64,000 nt of DNA from Sedimentisphaerales bacterium (GCA_016928975.1 JAFGJR010000284.1:1-64000); one strand, 5' to 3'; shown: positions 7,611 to 17,861, numbered from the stretch's first letter. Numbers and translations: made by a program. Notes: generated by a model from the sequence alone, not told the origin.

Positions 7611-9479
7611 ATGGCTTGGCAATCGAGAAGGTTCTGTGTGTTGTTGGCGATGGCGTTTGCCGTGGTTCTGGCCGGCACGGCGGCAGTAGCCGTGGCGCAG
7701 GATGAAGCCAGCCAGGAAATCATCAAGCAGGTGATCGAGGCGCTGCGAGGCGACGACCCCGAGATGCAGACCGGCGCGATCACTATCGTTCGCGAGATCC
7801 CCGGCGCGGAGGTCACCAAAGCTCTGACCCAGGAGCTGCCCAAGCTGCCTGCGGCGGCACAGGTGCAACTGCTCTCGGCGCTGGCCGACCGGGGCGACGC
7901 GCTGGCGTTGCCGGCGGTGGTCGAGCAGGTCAAGTCGCCCGACGAGTCCGTCCGCGTGGCCGCTCTCAAGGCTGTCGGCCAGTTGGGCGGCGGCGCCAGC
8001 GTCCCGTTGCTGGCTCAGCAGGCAGCGGTGGCCAGGGGTGCAGAGCAGAGAGCGGCTCGTGAGAGTCTCTATCGGTTGCGCGGCGCCGAGGTGGATGCGG
8101 CGATCCTGGAGAATGTCGTTTCTGCCGCACCCGGCGTGAAGGTCGAGCTGGTCAGTGCCATCGGCGAGCGCAATATAGGCGGCGCCGTCAGGGCTCTGCT
8201 CGCGACGGCCGCAGAGGACAACCGCAAGGTGCGACTGGAGTCGTTCAAGGTCCTGCGGATTATCGCCAGGCCGGACGATCTGCCGGCCCTGGTGAACCTG
8301 CTGCTGGAGGTCAAGAGCGATTCCGACCGCAACGAGGCGGAGAAGATGGTGGCGGCTGTCGCGCACAAGATCGAGGAGAAGGGCCGCCAGGCAACCGCGG
8401 TGCTGGCCATACTGCCGAATGTGAAGGAGGCCACCGGTCGGGCGTCGTTGCTTCGCACGCTCGGGCGGATCGGAGACGGCAGCGCGTTGCCGATCCTGCA
8501 GGCCGCTCTGACCAGCCGCGAGCCGGAAATCCAGGACGCCGCGATCCGAGCCCTTGCCGACTGGCCGACGCCGGAGCCGGTGCCCGATCTGGTGAAGGTC
8601 GCGCAGACCACCGAGAACAAAGTACACAAGGTGCTCGCGCTTCGCGGTTTCGTGCGGCTGCTCAGTCTCGACGGCAGCCGGCCCGCCGACGAGGCAATCG
8701 ATCTGTACAGGAAGGCGATGGAGTTGGCCGGCGATGCGGCGGAGAAGAAGAGAGTCCTTTCCGGCTTGTCTTCCGCCAAGTCCGTCGCCGCTCTGACAAT
8801 GGCGGCTCAATATCTCGATGATATCACGTTGCACATGGAGGCGGAATCCGCCGCCGTGCAGATCGCTCAGGCCACCGCCGGAAGCGACCCACAACAGACG
8901 AAGGAGGTGCTCCGGAAGGTGATCCAGAGCACGAAGAACGACACCCTTCGTCAGCGGGCGCAGCAGATTCTCGACCAGACCGACCGGTTCGAGGACTACA
9001 TCGTCGCGTGGTTGGCGAGCGGCCCCTACACGAAGGAGAACGTGGACGGACAGGGTTTGTTCGACGTGGCGTTCGCCCCGGAGCAGGAAGTGCAGCCGGC
9101 TCTGTGGCGGCTGGTTTCCGCCGGCACGAACGAGCAACGGCCCTGGCTCATCGAGCTGGAAAAGGACGCCGCCCTGAACGGCGAGAACCGCGTCGCCTAC
9201 CTGCGAGCGCGGGTCTGGTCCCCAAAGGAGCAGAAGGCGCAGCTCGAGCTGGGCAGCGACGACGGCGTGAAAGTCTGGCTGAACGGCCAACTCGTGCACG
9301 CCAACAACGTGATTCGGCCGACCGAGCCGGGGCAGGACAAAGCCCCGGTGACGTTGAAAGAAGGCTGGAACCCGCTGTTGGTCAAGCTCACCCAGGGTGA
9401 CGGACAGTGGTCTCTGTGCATGCGGTTCCGCAGCCCCGACGGCGCCAAACTCGAAGGTCTGAAATCGGAGCCTCAGTAA
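7611..9479 (+). CDS. Secreted HEAT-repeat protein with C-terminal [13 protein letters not shown] domain
   Basis: About 622 residues. A signal peptide (AFAVVLAGTAAVAVAQ) precedes many HEAT/armadillo-like helical repeats over residues 25-480, with recurring units such as AALKAVGQLGGGASVPLLAQ. The last 140 residues form a beta-rich domain with [20 protein letters not shown], resembling the N-terminal module found in some planctomycete glycosidases and ligand-binding proteins. The protein is probably a scaffold or carbohydrate-binding partner, not an enzyme; no catalytic motif is visible. The C-terminal domain is closely related to the middle of the next protein. ATG 7611 is preferred because it places the signal peptide correctly; a GTG lies at 7593. 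Confidence 0.65.
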   Translation: MAWQSRRFCVLLAMAFAVVLAGTAAVAVAQDEASQEIIKQVIEALRGDDPEMQTGAITIVREIPGAEVTKALTQELPKLPAAAQVQLLSALADRGDALALPAVVEQVKSPDESVRVAALKAVGQLGGGASVPLLAQQAAVARGAEQRAARESLYRLRGAEVDAAILENVVSAAPGVKVELVSAIGERNIGGAVRALLATAAEDNRKVRLESFKVLRIIARPDDLPALVNLLLEVKSDSDRNEAEKMVAAVAHKIEEKGRQATAVLAILPNVKEATGRASLLRTLGRIGDGSALPILQAALTSREPEIQDAAIRALADWPTPEPVPDLVKVAQTTENKVHKVLALRGFVRLLSLDGSRPADEAIDLYRKAMELAGDAAEKKRVLSGLSSAKSVAALTMAAQYLDDITLHMEAESAAVQIAQATAGSDPQQTKEVLRKVIQSTKNDTLRQRAQQILDQTDRFEDYIVAWLASGPYTKENVDGQGLFDVAFAPEQEVQPALWRLVSAGTNEQRPWLIELEKDAALNGENRVAYLRARVWSPKEQKAQLELGSDDGVKVWLNGQLVHANNVIRPTEPGQDKAPVTLKEGWNPLLVKLTQGDGQWSLCMRFRSPDGAKLEGLKSEPQ

Positions 9480-9529
9480 TCGAATGACGCGGTCTTTTGA
9501 TTGTGAAGACACGGTGTGGGAGGGATGAC

Positions 9530-10480
9530 ATGAGATATGGTTCGAGATACCTGATTGTCCTTTCCTGTGTCCTTGTGCTTGTCACGGCAGCCGTACGGGC
9601 AGCCGATGTGGACCCGTTCATGGGCGACTGGCAGGGCGACTGGGAAGTCGTGGATGCAGGGCAATCGGGTCCCCTGGCGGCGCAGGTGATTGCCCTCGGC
9701 GGTGGAGAGTACCGAATCAGGCTCCTGGAGAGCTTCACCATGGTGACGGACGCCTACGCCGTGCTTGATGGCCGGCTACAAGATGGCGCCGTGAAGTTCA
9801 CGGGCAGGCTGAATCCTGATAGCACCACCGTCATCGGCGACATAGCGTTGACCTTGGACAAGGACAGGGGCACCGGTCGCTTCCAGGGCGACGCGAACGG
9901 TCAGGATGTCAAGGGCTCGCTGTCGCTCAAAAGGACCGTGCGCGAGTCGCCGACCCTCGGCGCCAAGCCGCCCGTGGGCGCGGTCGTGCTCCTCGACGGC
10001 ACGAACTTCGACAAGTGGCTCAGCCTCGGTGGCCCCAGGGGAATGATCAACATCACAGAGGCCGTCGGCAACGCTCAGAATGCGGCCGCGTACCTGAAGG
10101 CGAAGATCTGGTCGCCCAAGAGCCAGGCGGCGACGTTGCTGCTTGGCAGCGATGACGGCGTCAAGGTCTGGCTCAATGGCAAGCTGATCCACGCCAACAA
10201 CGCGTTGCGCGGCGTCAGTCCCGATCAGGACAAGGCCGCCTTCACGCTGAAGGAAGGGACCAACGAGCTGATGCTCAAGGTGACCAACGGCGCCAGCAAG
10301 GAGAAAGACGCGGTCGTCACGGTCGTCCACAACGGCGTGGTCATCCACAACCGGCTTGCGATCCCACATCCCACAGGCGGCGCGCTGGATGACAGAATCG
10401 CCGAGCCCGGTCCCATCTACTTTCAGGACCATGGCAATCTCGTGCAGTTCCGCAACATGTGGCTGGTCGAGCAGAAGTGA
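9530..10480 (+). CDS. Chimeric DUF1080-type secreted protein
   Basis: About 316 residues with a signal peptide ([20 protein letters not shown]) and GGGAGG before the ATG. Residues 20-135 are the beta domain often found ahead of DUF1080 ([11 protein letters not shown]). A DUF1080 opening follows ([14 protein letters not shown]). Instead of the usual DUF1080 core there is a copy of the [14 protein letters not shown] domain seen at the end of the previous gene. The DUF1080 ending then resumes ([27 protein letters not shown]). DUF1080 is the 3-keto-glycoside hydrolase/lyase family, so replacement of the core suggests lost or altered catalysis, perhaps a binding protein. Confidence 0.65.
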   Translation: MRYGSRYLIVLSCVLVLVTAAVRAADVDPFMGDWQGDWEVVDAGQSGPLAAQVIALGGGEYRIRLLESFTMVTDAYAVLDGRLQDGAVKFTGRLNPDSTTVIGDIALTLDKDRGTGRFQGDANGQDVKGSLSLKRTVRESPTLGAKPPVGAVVLLDGTNFDKWLSLGGPRGMINITEAVGNAQNAAAYLKAKIWSPKSQAATLLLGSDDGVKVWLNGKLIHANNALRGVSPDQDKAAFTLKEGTNELMLKVTNGASKEKDAVVTVVHNGVVIHNRLAIPHPTGGALDDRIAEPGPIYFQDHGNLVQFRNMWLVEQK

Positions 10481-10553
10481 GTGCAGGTGCGCCACAATCC
10501 GAGGCCGCTTGAGTCGGCAGCATATGCCAAAGGTCGTTTTGAGGACAACGGAT

Positions 10554-11939
10554 ATGGAGAACAAGGCAAAGGTCGGAAGCGACGGGGAGCTTTCTCGTCG
10601 TGATTTCATGGGTGCCGCCGCGGCAGTCGCGGCATTCACCATCGTGCCCCGGCGCGTTCTGGGCGGCGCGGGCAATACGCCTCCGAGCGGAAAGCTGAAC
10701 ATCGCCGGCGTCGGCGTCGGCGGCATGGGGCAGAACAACGTCGCCAGGTGCGCCGAGGCAGGCGAGAACATCGTGGCCTTGTGCGACGTGGACACCAAGT
10801 ACTCTGCCGAGGTCTTCAAACGGTATCCCAAAGCGCGCCAGTGGACGGACTTTCGCAAGATGCTCGATGAGCAGAAGGACATCGACGCGGTGGTCGTCGC
10901 CACGCCGGACCACTTGCACGCTGTCGTGACGATGGCCGCCATGCAGCGAGGCAAGCACGTCTACGTCCAGAAGCCGCTGACGCGAACCGTGTGGGAAGCC
11001 CGCATGTTGACCGAGGCGGCGCGCAAGTACAAGGTCGCGACTCAGATGGGCAACCAGGGCCATTCCAGCGAGGAGGTCCGGCTGGTCAATGAATGGATCC
11101 AGGACGGCGCGATCGGGAACGTGACCGAGGTGCACTGTTGGACGAACCGCCCGGTGTGGCCGCAGGGGATCGACCGGCCGAAGGACGCGCCCCCGGTGCC
11201 GGAGACTCTGGACTGGGACCTCTGGATTGGCCCGTCGCCGATGCGGCCGTACAATCCGATCTATCTGCCATTCAACTGGCGTGCGTGGATCGACTTTGGC
11301 GCCGGCGCCCTGGGTGACATGGGATGCCACGTGATGGACGCGGCGTTCTCGTCGCTGAAGCTCAAGTACCCGGTGAGCGTCCAGGCCAGCCACTCCTGGG
11401 AAGTGAAGCAGATGTGGACGCGGTTTGACAACAAGGAGACGTATCCTTCCGCCGAGGTGGTGCACTATCAGTTCCCCGCTCGCGGGAACATGCCGCCTGT
11501 GAAGCTGCACTGGTACGACGGAGGCATCCTGCCGCAGCGGCCCGACGATCTCGAGCCGGGACGAAGGATCCCGGAGAGCGGCACGATCTTCGTCGGGGAC
11601 AAAGCCAAGCTCGTTTGTGACACGTACAGCGAGAATCCCCGCATCTTCCCCGAGAGCAAAATGAGGGCCTACAAGAGGCCTGCGAAGACGCTGCGCCGCG
11701 TCGAAGGCGGTGTGGACGGCCATGAGAGGGACTGGATCAGCGCGTGCAAGGGCGGACCGGCCGCCAGTTCCAATTTCGACTATTCCGGCCCGTTCACCGA
11801 GACGGTCGTCATGGGCAATCTGGCCGTTCTCAATCCGGACAAGGTTCTGGAATGGGATGGCGAGAACATGCGCATGACCAACGACGAAGGGGCCAACAGT
11901 TATGTCCGACCCGAATATCGCGAGGGCTGGTCGCTGTAG
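10554..11939 (+). CDS. Gfo/Idh/MocA oxidoreductase 4, Tat-exported (subfamily B)
   Basis: About 461 residues. The Tat signal SRRDFMGA leads into [13 protein letters not shown], a stretch repeated almost unchanged in most later members. The family motifs are [32 protein letters not shown] and [12 protein letters not shown]. Gln replaces Glu in the common EKP motif, while the catalytic Lys is kept. It ends YREGWSL, the subfamily B tail. The start is ATG 10554, with GAGG upstream; earlier in-frame codons lie inside the previous gene. It opens a run of eight consecutive oxidoreductase genes. Confidence 0.8.
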   Translation: MENKAKVGSDGELSRRDFMGAAAAVAAFTIVPRRVLGGAGNTPPSGKLNIAGVGVGGMGQNNVARCAEAGENIVALCDVDTKYSAEVFKRYPKARQWTDFRKMLDEQKDIDAVVVATPDHLHAVVTMAAMQRGKHVYVQKPLTRTVWEARMLTEAARKYKVATQMGNQGHSSEEVRLVNEWIQDGAIGNVTEVHCWTNRPVWPQGIDRPKDAPPVPETLDWDLWIGPSPMRPYNPIYLPFNWRAWIDFGAGALGDMGCHVMDAAFSSLKLKYPVSVQASHSWEVKQMWTRFDNKETYPSAEVVHYQFPARGNMPPVKLHWYDGGILPQRPDDLEPGRRIPESGTIFVGDKAKLVCDTYSENPRIFPESKMRAYKRPAKTLRRVEGGVDGHERDWISACKGGPAASSNFDYSGPFTETVVMGNLAVLNPDKVLEWDGENMRMTNDEGANSYVRPEYREGWSL

Positions 11940-11995
11940 GAAGGCACTATTTGGCATCGAATCTTTCATTCCGCACAAGTAAAGGAGCTGAGCTC

Positions 11996-13390
11996 ATGTC
12001 GAACATCACACGTCGTCAGTTCATCAAAGGCACCGCGGCCGTTGGCGCCGCATGCACCATCAGCTTCCCGAAACTCATCCGGGCCCAGGGACTCAATGAG
12101 AAGCTTCAGGTTGGGTTCATCGCCGTCGGCGGCCGGGCCGGGGGCCATACCGACGCCTCCTTCAAGGCCGGTCTTCAGTGCATCGCGTTCGCGGAGGTGG
12201 ACAAGACCCGGTGGGGAGGGGTCCTTGACAGGAAGGGCTGGGAGCAGGCGGCCGGGTACACGGATTGGCGCAGAGTATTCGAAAAGCACGGCAAGAACCT
12301 CGATGTGGTCTTCGTGGCGACTCCGGACCACAGCCATTTCGCCCCATCGATGACCGCCGTGTCGATGGGCATTCACTGCTATACCGAAAAGCCACTGACC
12401 TGGTCGGTCCGCGAGGCCCAACTGCTGGCGGCGGCCTACGCCAAGAATCCCAAAGCCGTCACTCAGCAGGGCAACCAGGGCCACGCCGGGAATGGATGGA
12501 GGGCGGCTTACGAGTACATCAAGGCCGGCGCCATCGGCGACATCAAGGAGTTCCACACCTGGACGAATCGGCCGATCTGGCCGCAGGGCGGCGATCGTCC
12601 GGAAGGTGAGGATCCGGTGCCTGCAACCCTCGATTGGGACGCCTGGATCGGCCCGGCCCCAATGCGCCCCTACGTGGGTCCAAAAGAGGGTGGCGGAAAC
12701 GGTCCCTACCACGCATTCAACTGGCGGGGCTTCGTCGATTTCGGCTCCGGCGCCCTGGGCGACATGGCCTGTCATACCACCGACGGAATCTACGCGATCA
12801 TGAAACCTGGCTACGCCGCTACCGCTGAACCGATCATCATGACCGGGCCCGTCAAGGACCAGTGGCCGGCCGGCATGGTCATCAAGAGCACCTACCGCGC
12901 CAAAGGCAGCCAGCCCGGGTTCACCACCTTCTGGTATGAGGGCAAGAAGCAGGATGGGACGCCGTTCATGCCCGAAGTCCCTGAGGAACTCGCATCCGAA
13001 GGACGCAAGCTGCCGCGAACTGGAAACCTGGTCATCGGCACCAAGGGCAAAATGCTGATCAATGGTGACTACTGGGACAGCACGCGACTGATCCCGGAGG
13101 CGCGCCACAAGGAGTTCGGCCGTCCGCAACAACTGCTCGAACGCTCCCCAGGTCATCACGAGGAGTTCTTGATGGCCTGCCGTGGCGAGAAGCCGCGAGA
13201 GTTCAGCCAGTCGAACTTTAGCTACTCCGGTCCCATGGCCGCCAATATCCAGCTCGGCAACCTCTGTGCTCGCGCGGGCAAGAAGCTGGAGCTGGACGAA
13301 GCCGGCAAGATCATCAGCGATCCGAAGATCAACGACCTGGCGTGGCGCGAGCCCCGCGATGGTTGGGGACCGCTGGAAATGAAAGTCTGA
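11996..13390 (+). CDS. Gfo/Idh/MocA oxidoreductase 5, Tat-exported (divergent subfamily B)
   Basis: About 464 residues. The Tat motif is TRRQFIKG. The nucleotide-binding loop is altered (GFIAVGGRAGGHTD), and the residue pattern after it (FAEVDKTRWGG) departs from the CDVD seen in the others. TPDHSHF, TEKPLTWS and DMACHTTDG are present. The tail ends GWGPLEMKV instead of YREGWSL. It carries about 30 extra residues before the C-terminal domain compared with oxidoreductase 4. AAAGGAG precedes the ATG. The divergence suggests a different substrate from its neighbours. Confidence 0.76.
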   Translation: MSNITRRQFIKGTAAVGAACTISFPKLIRAQGLNEKLQVGFIAVGGRAGGHTDASFKAGLQCIAFAEVDKTRWGGVLDRKGWEQAAGYTDWRRVFEKHGKNLDVVFVATPDHSHFAPSMTAVSMGIHCYTEKPLTWSVREAQLLAAAYAKNPKAVTQQGNQGHAGNGWRAAYEYIKAGAIGDIKEFHTWTNRPIWPQGGDRPEGEDPVPATLDWDAWIGPAPMRPYVGPKEGGGNGPYHAFNWRGFVDFGSGALGDMACHTTDGIYAIMKPGYAATAEPIIMTGPVKDQWPAGMVIKSTYRAKGSQPGFTTFWYEGKKQDGTPFMPEVPEELASEGRKLPRTGNLVIGTKGKMLINGDYWDSTRLIPEARHKEFGRPQQLLERSPGHHEEFLMACRGEKPREFSQSNFSYSGPMAANIQLGNLCARAGKKLELDEAGKIISDPKINDLAWREPRDGWGPLEMKV

Positions 13391-13485
13391 GCGCACTGTG
13401 GAGCACGGAGTGTCTTGCCGCCGCCTGGCCGTTCCATGCGGCGGTTTGGGATTGTCGATCGCAAGTACGATGGAGTGCAAACGAT

Positions 13486-14874
13486 ATGAGCCAGAAGAAG
13501 GTCCGACGCAGTTCCGGCCTGTCACGCCGGCAGTTCATGGGGGCCGCCGCAACGGCCGCGGCATTCACGATTGTGCCCCGGCACGTCCTGGGCGGCCAAG
13601 GCAGCACGCCGCCAAGTGAGAAAGTCAATGTCGCCGCCATCGGCGCCGGAGGCATGGGCGCCGGCAACACGGGAGCCTGTGCCGAGGCCGGCGCCAACAT
13701 CGTGGCTCTGTGCGACGTGGACCAGAACCGGGCGGTGGAGAGTTTCAAGCGGTTCCCCAACGCCAAGCAGTACAAGAGCTTCGTGGAGATGCTCGACAAG
13801 GAAGGCAAGAACATCGACGCCGTGATCGTGGCGACGCCCGACCATGTGCACGCCGTGGCGTCCATGGCCGCGATGAAGCGGGGCAAGCACGTGTACTGCC
13901 AGAAGCCGCTGACCCGCCTGGTGTCCGAGGCCCGCGCGATGACCGAGGCAGCCCGCAAGTACAAGGTCGTGACCCAGATGGGCAACCAGGGCCACTCCGG
14001 CGACGGGGTTCGCGACATCTGCGAGTGGATCTGGGACGGCGCAATCGGCGAGATCAAAGAGGTCCATGCCTGGACGAACCGGCCGATCTGGCCGCAGGGC
14101 ATCGACCGCCCGGCGGGCGAAGACCCGGTCCCCCCGACGCTGGACTGGAATCTCTGGATCGGCCCGGCGCCGATGCGGCCGTTCAAGGCATTGCCCGACA
14201 ATCCGAAGGAGAGCGTCTACTGCCCGTTCCGCTGGCGCGGCTGGTGGGACTTCGGCGGCGGTGCTCTGGCGGACATGGCCTGCCACGTGCTGGACCCGGT
14301 GTTCTGGGCCCTGAAGCTCAAGTATCCGACCAGCGTCCAGGCCGACTCCACGCCGGTCAACAACGAGACGTTTCCACAGGCGTCCACCGTCCATTACGAG
14401 TTCCCGGCCCGCGAGGGGATGCCGGCCGTCAAAGTGCACTGGTATGACGGCGGCCGCGTGCCGGAGAAGCCCGCCGCCCTGGGCGATATGAAGATCGGGC
14501 AGGCGGGCAGCAACGTGCTGTTCATCGGGAGCAAAGGCGTGCTCCGCTGCGGCGAGTACGGCGACGACCCACACCTGTTCCCGCTGGCCCTGATGAGGGA
14601 GTACAAGCGGCCTGCGCGGACTCTCAAGCGGATCAAGACCAGCCACGAAGGCAACTGGCTCGAGGCGATCCGCACCGGCGGACAGGCTACGTCCAACTTC
14701 GACTACGCCGGACCACTCACTGAGATGGTCACCATGGGCAACCTGGCGATCCGTCCGGAGAACGTCGGCAAGAAGCTCCTCTGGGACGGCCAGAAGATGC
14801 GCGTGACCAACGACGAGAAGGCCAACGATTACGTGCAGACGCACTATCGTCAAGGCTGGTCGCTGGATATGTAA
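13486..14874 (+). CDS. Gfo/Idh/MocA oxidoreductase 6, Tat-exported (subfamily B)
   Basis: About 462 residues, close to oxidoreductase 4. Visible motifs are [53 protein letters not shown] (Gln instead of Glu) and ADMACHVLDPVFW. It ends YRQGWSLDM, two residues beyond the subfamily B tail. The ribosome binding site is weak (GGAG about ten bases before the ATG). A palindromic element follows the gene. Confidence 0.78.
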   Translation: MSQKKVRRSSGLSRRQFMGAAATAAAFTIVPRHVLGGQGSTPPSEKVNVAAIGAGGMGAGNTGACAEAGANIVALCDVDQNRAVESFKRFPNAKQYKSFVEMLDKEGKNIDAVIVATPDHVHAVASMAAMKRGKHVYCQKPLTRLVSEARAMTEAARKYKVVTQMGNQGHSGDGVRDICEWIWDGAIGEIKEVHAWTNRPIWPQGIDRPAGEDPVPPTLDWNLWIGPAPMRPFKALPDNPKESVYCPFRWRGWWDFGGGALADMACHVLDPVFWALKLKYPTSVQADSTPVNNETFPQASTVHYEFPAREGMPAVKVHWYDGGRVPEKPAALGDMKIGQAGSNVLFIGSKGVLRCGEYGDDPHLFPLALMREYKRPARTLKRIKTSHEGNWLEAIRTGGQATSNFDYAGPLTEMVTMGNLAIRPENVGKKLLWDGQKMRVTNDEKANDYVQTHYRQGWSLDM

Positions 14875-14886
14875 GGGGCGTTTTCG

Positions 14887-14977
14887 CGATGGGTGACAGC
14901 GCGTTGGTAGTGACGCCGCAAAGCGTCGCCTCTTGATACCCCTGCGGGCGCACTACAAAACGGGTAGTCACCCATCG
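14887..14977. repeat. 91-bp MITE-like palindromic element, type B
   Basis: Perfect 11-bp terminal inverted repeats (CGATGGGTGAC at 14887-14897, GTCACCCATCG at 14967-14977) enclose a core beginning GTAGTGACGCCG and ending GGGCGCACTAC. That core is related to the one at 1611-1666, but the terminal repeats differ entirely. It fills the spacer between oxidoreductases 6 and 7. Confidence 0.55.
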
Positions 14978-15044
14978 ACGAGCCTTCGCGGTGTGTTGCT
15001 CGTCGCACGCACGGCAGTTGAGGTTTCGCAGGAGGTGGCGACTC

Positions 15045-16433
15045 ATGGCAAGAGCGAAGAATGACGTGGCCTTGTCGCGGCGGGAATTCGTCGGTGCGAC
15101 GGCGGCCGTGGCGGCATTCACCTTTGTGCCCAGCCGAGCCCTGGGCGGCGCCGGCCAGAGCTCGGCCAACAACAAGCTCAACATCGCCGGCATCGGCGTC
15201 GGCGGTCAGGGCGCAGGCGATCTGAGCAACCTTGCCGGCGAGAACATCGTCGCGCTGTGCGACGTCGATGACAGACAGGCCGCCGACACGTTCAAGAGGT
15301 TCCCGAACGCACGAAGGTACAAAGACTTCCGTGTCATGCTCGACAAGGAGCAGAAGAACATCGACGCCGTCGTGGTGGCGACGCCGGACCATGTGCACGC
15401 CGCCGCGACGATGCGGGCGATCAGAGCGGGCAAGCATGTTTTCTGTGAGAAGCCGCTGACGTACTCGGTGTATGAGGCTCGGGAAGTGGCGAAGGCCGCT
15501 CGCGAGGCGAAGGTCGCTACGCAGATGGGTAACCAGGGCCATTCCGGCGAGGGCATCCGTCTGATCTGTGAGTGGATCTGGGACGGCGCGATCGGGACGG
15601 TGCGCGAGGTGCATGCATGGACGACGCACGCGGTCTGGCCGCAGGGGATGGAGCGTCCGAAGGAGACGCCGCCTGTGCCGGCGACGCTCGACTGGGACCT
15701 GTGGGTGGGTCCCGCGCCCTATCGGTCGTATCACCCCGCCTATGCGCCGGCGTTCTGGCGCGGCTGGTGGGACTTCGGCACCGGCGCGCTGGGCGACATG
15801 GGCTGTCACAACCTGGACCCAGTGTTCTGGGCCTTGAAGCTCGGCTATCCGACGAGCGTGGAGGCGAGCTGCTCGATTTTCGTCCCGACGATCACATGGG
15901 ACAAGCCCTTCAACAACGAAAGCTATCCACAGGCGTCCATCGTTCGATACGAGTTCCCCGCTCGCGGCGACCTGCCGCCGGTGGAGCTGATCTGGTACGA
16001 CGGCGGCCTGATGCCTCGAAGGCCGGCGGAGATGGACCCCGGGCTTCGCCTTGGCGACAAGCTGGGCGGCGTGATCTTCGTCGGCGACAAGGGCAAGCTC
16101 ATCTGCGGCAGTTACGGCAACAGTCCTCGCCTGATTCCCGAGTCGCGGATGAGAGAGTACAAGCGACCGGCGCCGAGTATCCCGCGATCGGTCGGCCATC
16201 ACAAGGAATGGGTCGAAGCCTGTAAGGGCGGCAAGCCCGCCGGCTCGAATTTCGATATCGCTGGTCCGATGACCGAGGTGATCCTGCTCGGCAATATCGC
16301 GGTCCGTATGAGTCTCAAGACGCAGGAAAAGGGCCTGCGGCTCGCGTACGACGGGCCGAACATGAAGATCACGAATCTGCCCGAAGCCAGTGAATTCATG
16401 CGTCGCGAATATGGAGAGGGCTGGAGTCTCTGA
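15045..16433 (+). CDS. Gfo/Idh/MocA oxidoreductase 7, Tat-exported (subfamily B)
   Basis: About 462 residues. The Tat motif is SRREFVGA, then AAFTFVPSRALGG. Motifs are GIGVGGQGAGDL, ALCDVD, TPDHVHA, CEKPLTYS and GDMGCHNLDPVFW, with the end YGEGWSL. A strong AGGAGG precedes the ATG. The pattern [16 protein letters not shown] is shared almost word for word with oxidoreductases 8-11, so this block arose by repeated duplication. The likely role is periplasmic sugar or glycoside redox chemistry. Confidence 0.8.
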   Translation: MARAKNDVALSRREFVGATAAVAAFTFVPSRALGGAGQSSANNKLNIAGIGVGGQGAGDLSNLAGENIVALCDVDDRQAADTFKRFPNARRYKDFRVMLDKEQKNIDAVVVATPDHVHAAATMRAIRAGKHVFCEKPLTYSVYEAREVAKAAREAKVATQMGNQGHSGEGIRLICEWIWDGAIGTVREVHAWTTHAVWPQGMERPKETPPVPATLDWDLWVGPAPYRSYHPAYAPAFWRGWWDFGTGALGDMGCHNLDPVFWALKLGYPTSVEASCSIFVPTITWDKPFNNESYPQASIVRYEFPARGDLPPVELIWYDGGLMPRRPAEMDPGLRLGDKLGGVIFVGDKGKLICGSYGNSPRLIPESRMREYKRPAPSIPRSVGHHKEWVEACKGGKPAGSNFDIAGPMTEVILLGNIAVRMSLKTQEKGLRLAYDGPNMKITNLPEASEFMRREYGEGWSL

Positions 16434-16446
16434 TTGACAATTGAGG
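16433..16446. repeat. Two-unit heptamer repeat overlapping a stop codon
   Basis: ATTGACA and ATTGAGG are adjacent 7-bp units that begin on the last base of the TGA of oxidoreductase 7. They resemble the ATTGATG array at 19211. Two units alone are weak evidence. Confidence 0.3.
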
Positions 16447-16465
16447 CAGTGGGAGGACCAATCCT

Positions 16466-17818
16466 ATGAGGTCATTCGATCGGGACAGGCAACTGACGCG
16501 CAGAGATTTCATGGGGACCGCAACGGCGGTGGCGGCGTTTACGGTCGTGCCGCGACACGTGCTGGGCGGACCCAGGCACGTTGCGCCGAGCGAGAAGCTC
16601 AATATCGCCGGCATTGGGCTCGGAGGCCGTGGTGAGGGCGACCTCGACGAGTGCGGCGGCGAGAATATCGTCGCGCTGTGCGATGTGGATGAGGCGTACG
16701 CGGGAAGAGTCTTCAAGAAGTACCCGAACGCCCGAAAGTGGGTGGACTTTCGCAAGATGCTCGACGAGCAGAAGGACATCGACGCGGTCGTGATCGCTGT
16801 CCCTGACCATCTGCACGCCGTCGTCGCAATGGCGGCCATCAAGCGCGGCAAACATGTGTACTGTGAGAAACCGCTGGCCCACTGCATCTGGGAGTGTCGT
16901 CAACTCACCCTGGCGGCCCGCGAGGCCAAGGTCGCGACGCAACTGGGCAACCAGGGCCAGGCCTCCGAGGGCAATCGCTTGGTCTCGGAGGTCATCTGGG
17001 ACGGCGGGATCGGTGCGGTTCGCGAGGTGCACGCGTGGTGCAACCGGCCCATCTCGCCGCGTGGGATCGAACGGCCGGAGGATACGCCACCGGTGCCTGC
17101 GACTCTGAACTGGGACCTGTGGCTCGGGCCGGCCAAGTATCGGCCCTATCACCCTGCGTACCTGCCCTTCCATTGGCGTAGCTGGTGGGATTTCGGCACG
17201 GGCGTTCTTGGCGACATCGGTTGTCACCAGCTTGACCCGGTCTTCCGGGCGCTGAAGCTGGGCTATCCCACGACCGTGGAGGCCTGCTCCAGCAACATGG
17301 ATGAGCCGGCCGCCGTGAAGGAGGAAACCGCGCCGAAAGCATCGATTGTGCGCTTCGAGTTCCCCGCTCGCGAGGGATTCCCGCCATTGACGTTGACCTG
17401 GTACGACGGCGGGCTGATGCCCCAGCGGCCGGTGGAGCTGGAGGAGGGCCGCAAGTTCGGTGAGGCCGATGACAATCTGTTCATCGGCGACAAAGGCAAG
17501 ATGCTGGGCTACCGGCTGATCCCGGAGTCGCGGCAGAAAGAGTACGGCAAGCCGCCGCAGAGGATTCCCCGCTCGCCCGGTCATCACAAGGAATGGATCA
17601 GCGCCTGCAAGGGCGGCGAGCCCGCGCGGTCCAACTTCGACTGGGCCGGACCATTGACGGAGGTCGTCCTGACCGGCAACATCGCGTTGAAGATGGAGAG
17701 ACAGCTCTATGAGAAGGGCCTCAAGCTCCATTATGATGGCCCGAACATGCAAGTGACGAATCTGCCGGAGGCAAACAAGTATATCCGGGATGAGTACCGC
17801 GAAGGCTGGAGCCTGTAA
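16466..17818 (+). CDS. Gfo/Idh/MocA oxidoreductase 8, Tat-exported (subfamily B)
   Basis: A 450-residue protein. The Tat motif TRRDFMGT is followed by AAFTVVPRHVLGG. Motifs are GIGLGGRGEGDL, ALCDVD, VPDHLHA, CEKPLAHC and GDIGCHQLDPVFR, with the end YREGWSL. GGGAGGA lies a few bases before the ATG. It is closest to oxidoreductase 9 in the C-terminal domain (DIGCH instead of DMGCH). Confidence 0.8.
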   Translation: MRSFDRDRQLTRRDFMGTATAVAAFTVVPRHVLGGPRHVAPSEKLNIAGIGLGGRGEGDLDECGGENIVALCDVDEAYAGRVFKKYPNARKWVDFRKMLDEQKDIDAVVIAVPDHLHAVVAMAAIKRGKHVYCEKPLAHCIWECRQLTLAAREAKVATQLGNQGQASEGNRLVSEVIWDGGIGAVREVHAWCNRPISPRGIERPEDTPPVPATLNWDLWLGPAKYRPYHPAYLPFHWRSWWDFGTGVLGDIGCHQLDPVFRALKLGYPTTVEACSSNMDEPAAVKEETAPKASIVRFEFPAREGFPPLTLTWYDGGLMPQRPVELEEGRKFGEADDNLFIGDKGKMLGYRLIPESRQKEYGKPPQRIPRSPGHHKEWISACKGGEPARSNFDWAGPLTEVVLTGNIALKMERQLYEKGLKLHYDGPNMQVTNLPEANKYIRDEYREGWSL

Positions 17819-17861
17819 CGAACGAGTGCGTGGCGCAATATCTGACATGAGGAGTTGTACC

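Noticed and set aside
6894..9512. 872-residue minus-strand open frame opposite the ThuA and HEAT genes
   Set aside because: The plus strand carries signal peptides, repeats and known domains; the antisense product is Arg/His/Leu-rich with no motif, as expected in high-GC DNA.
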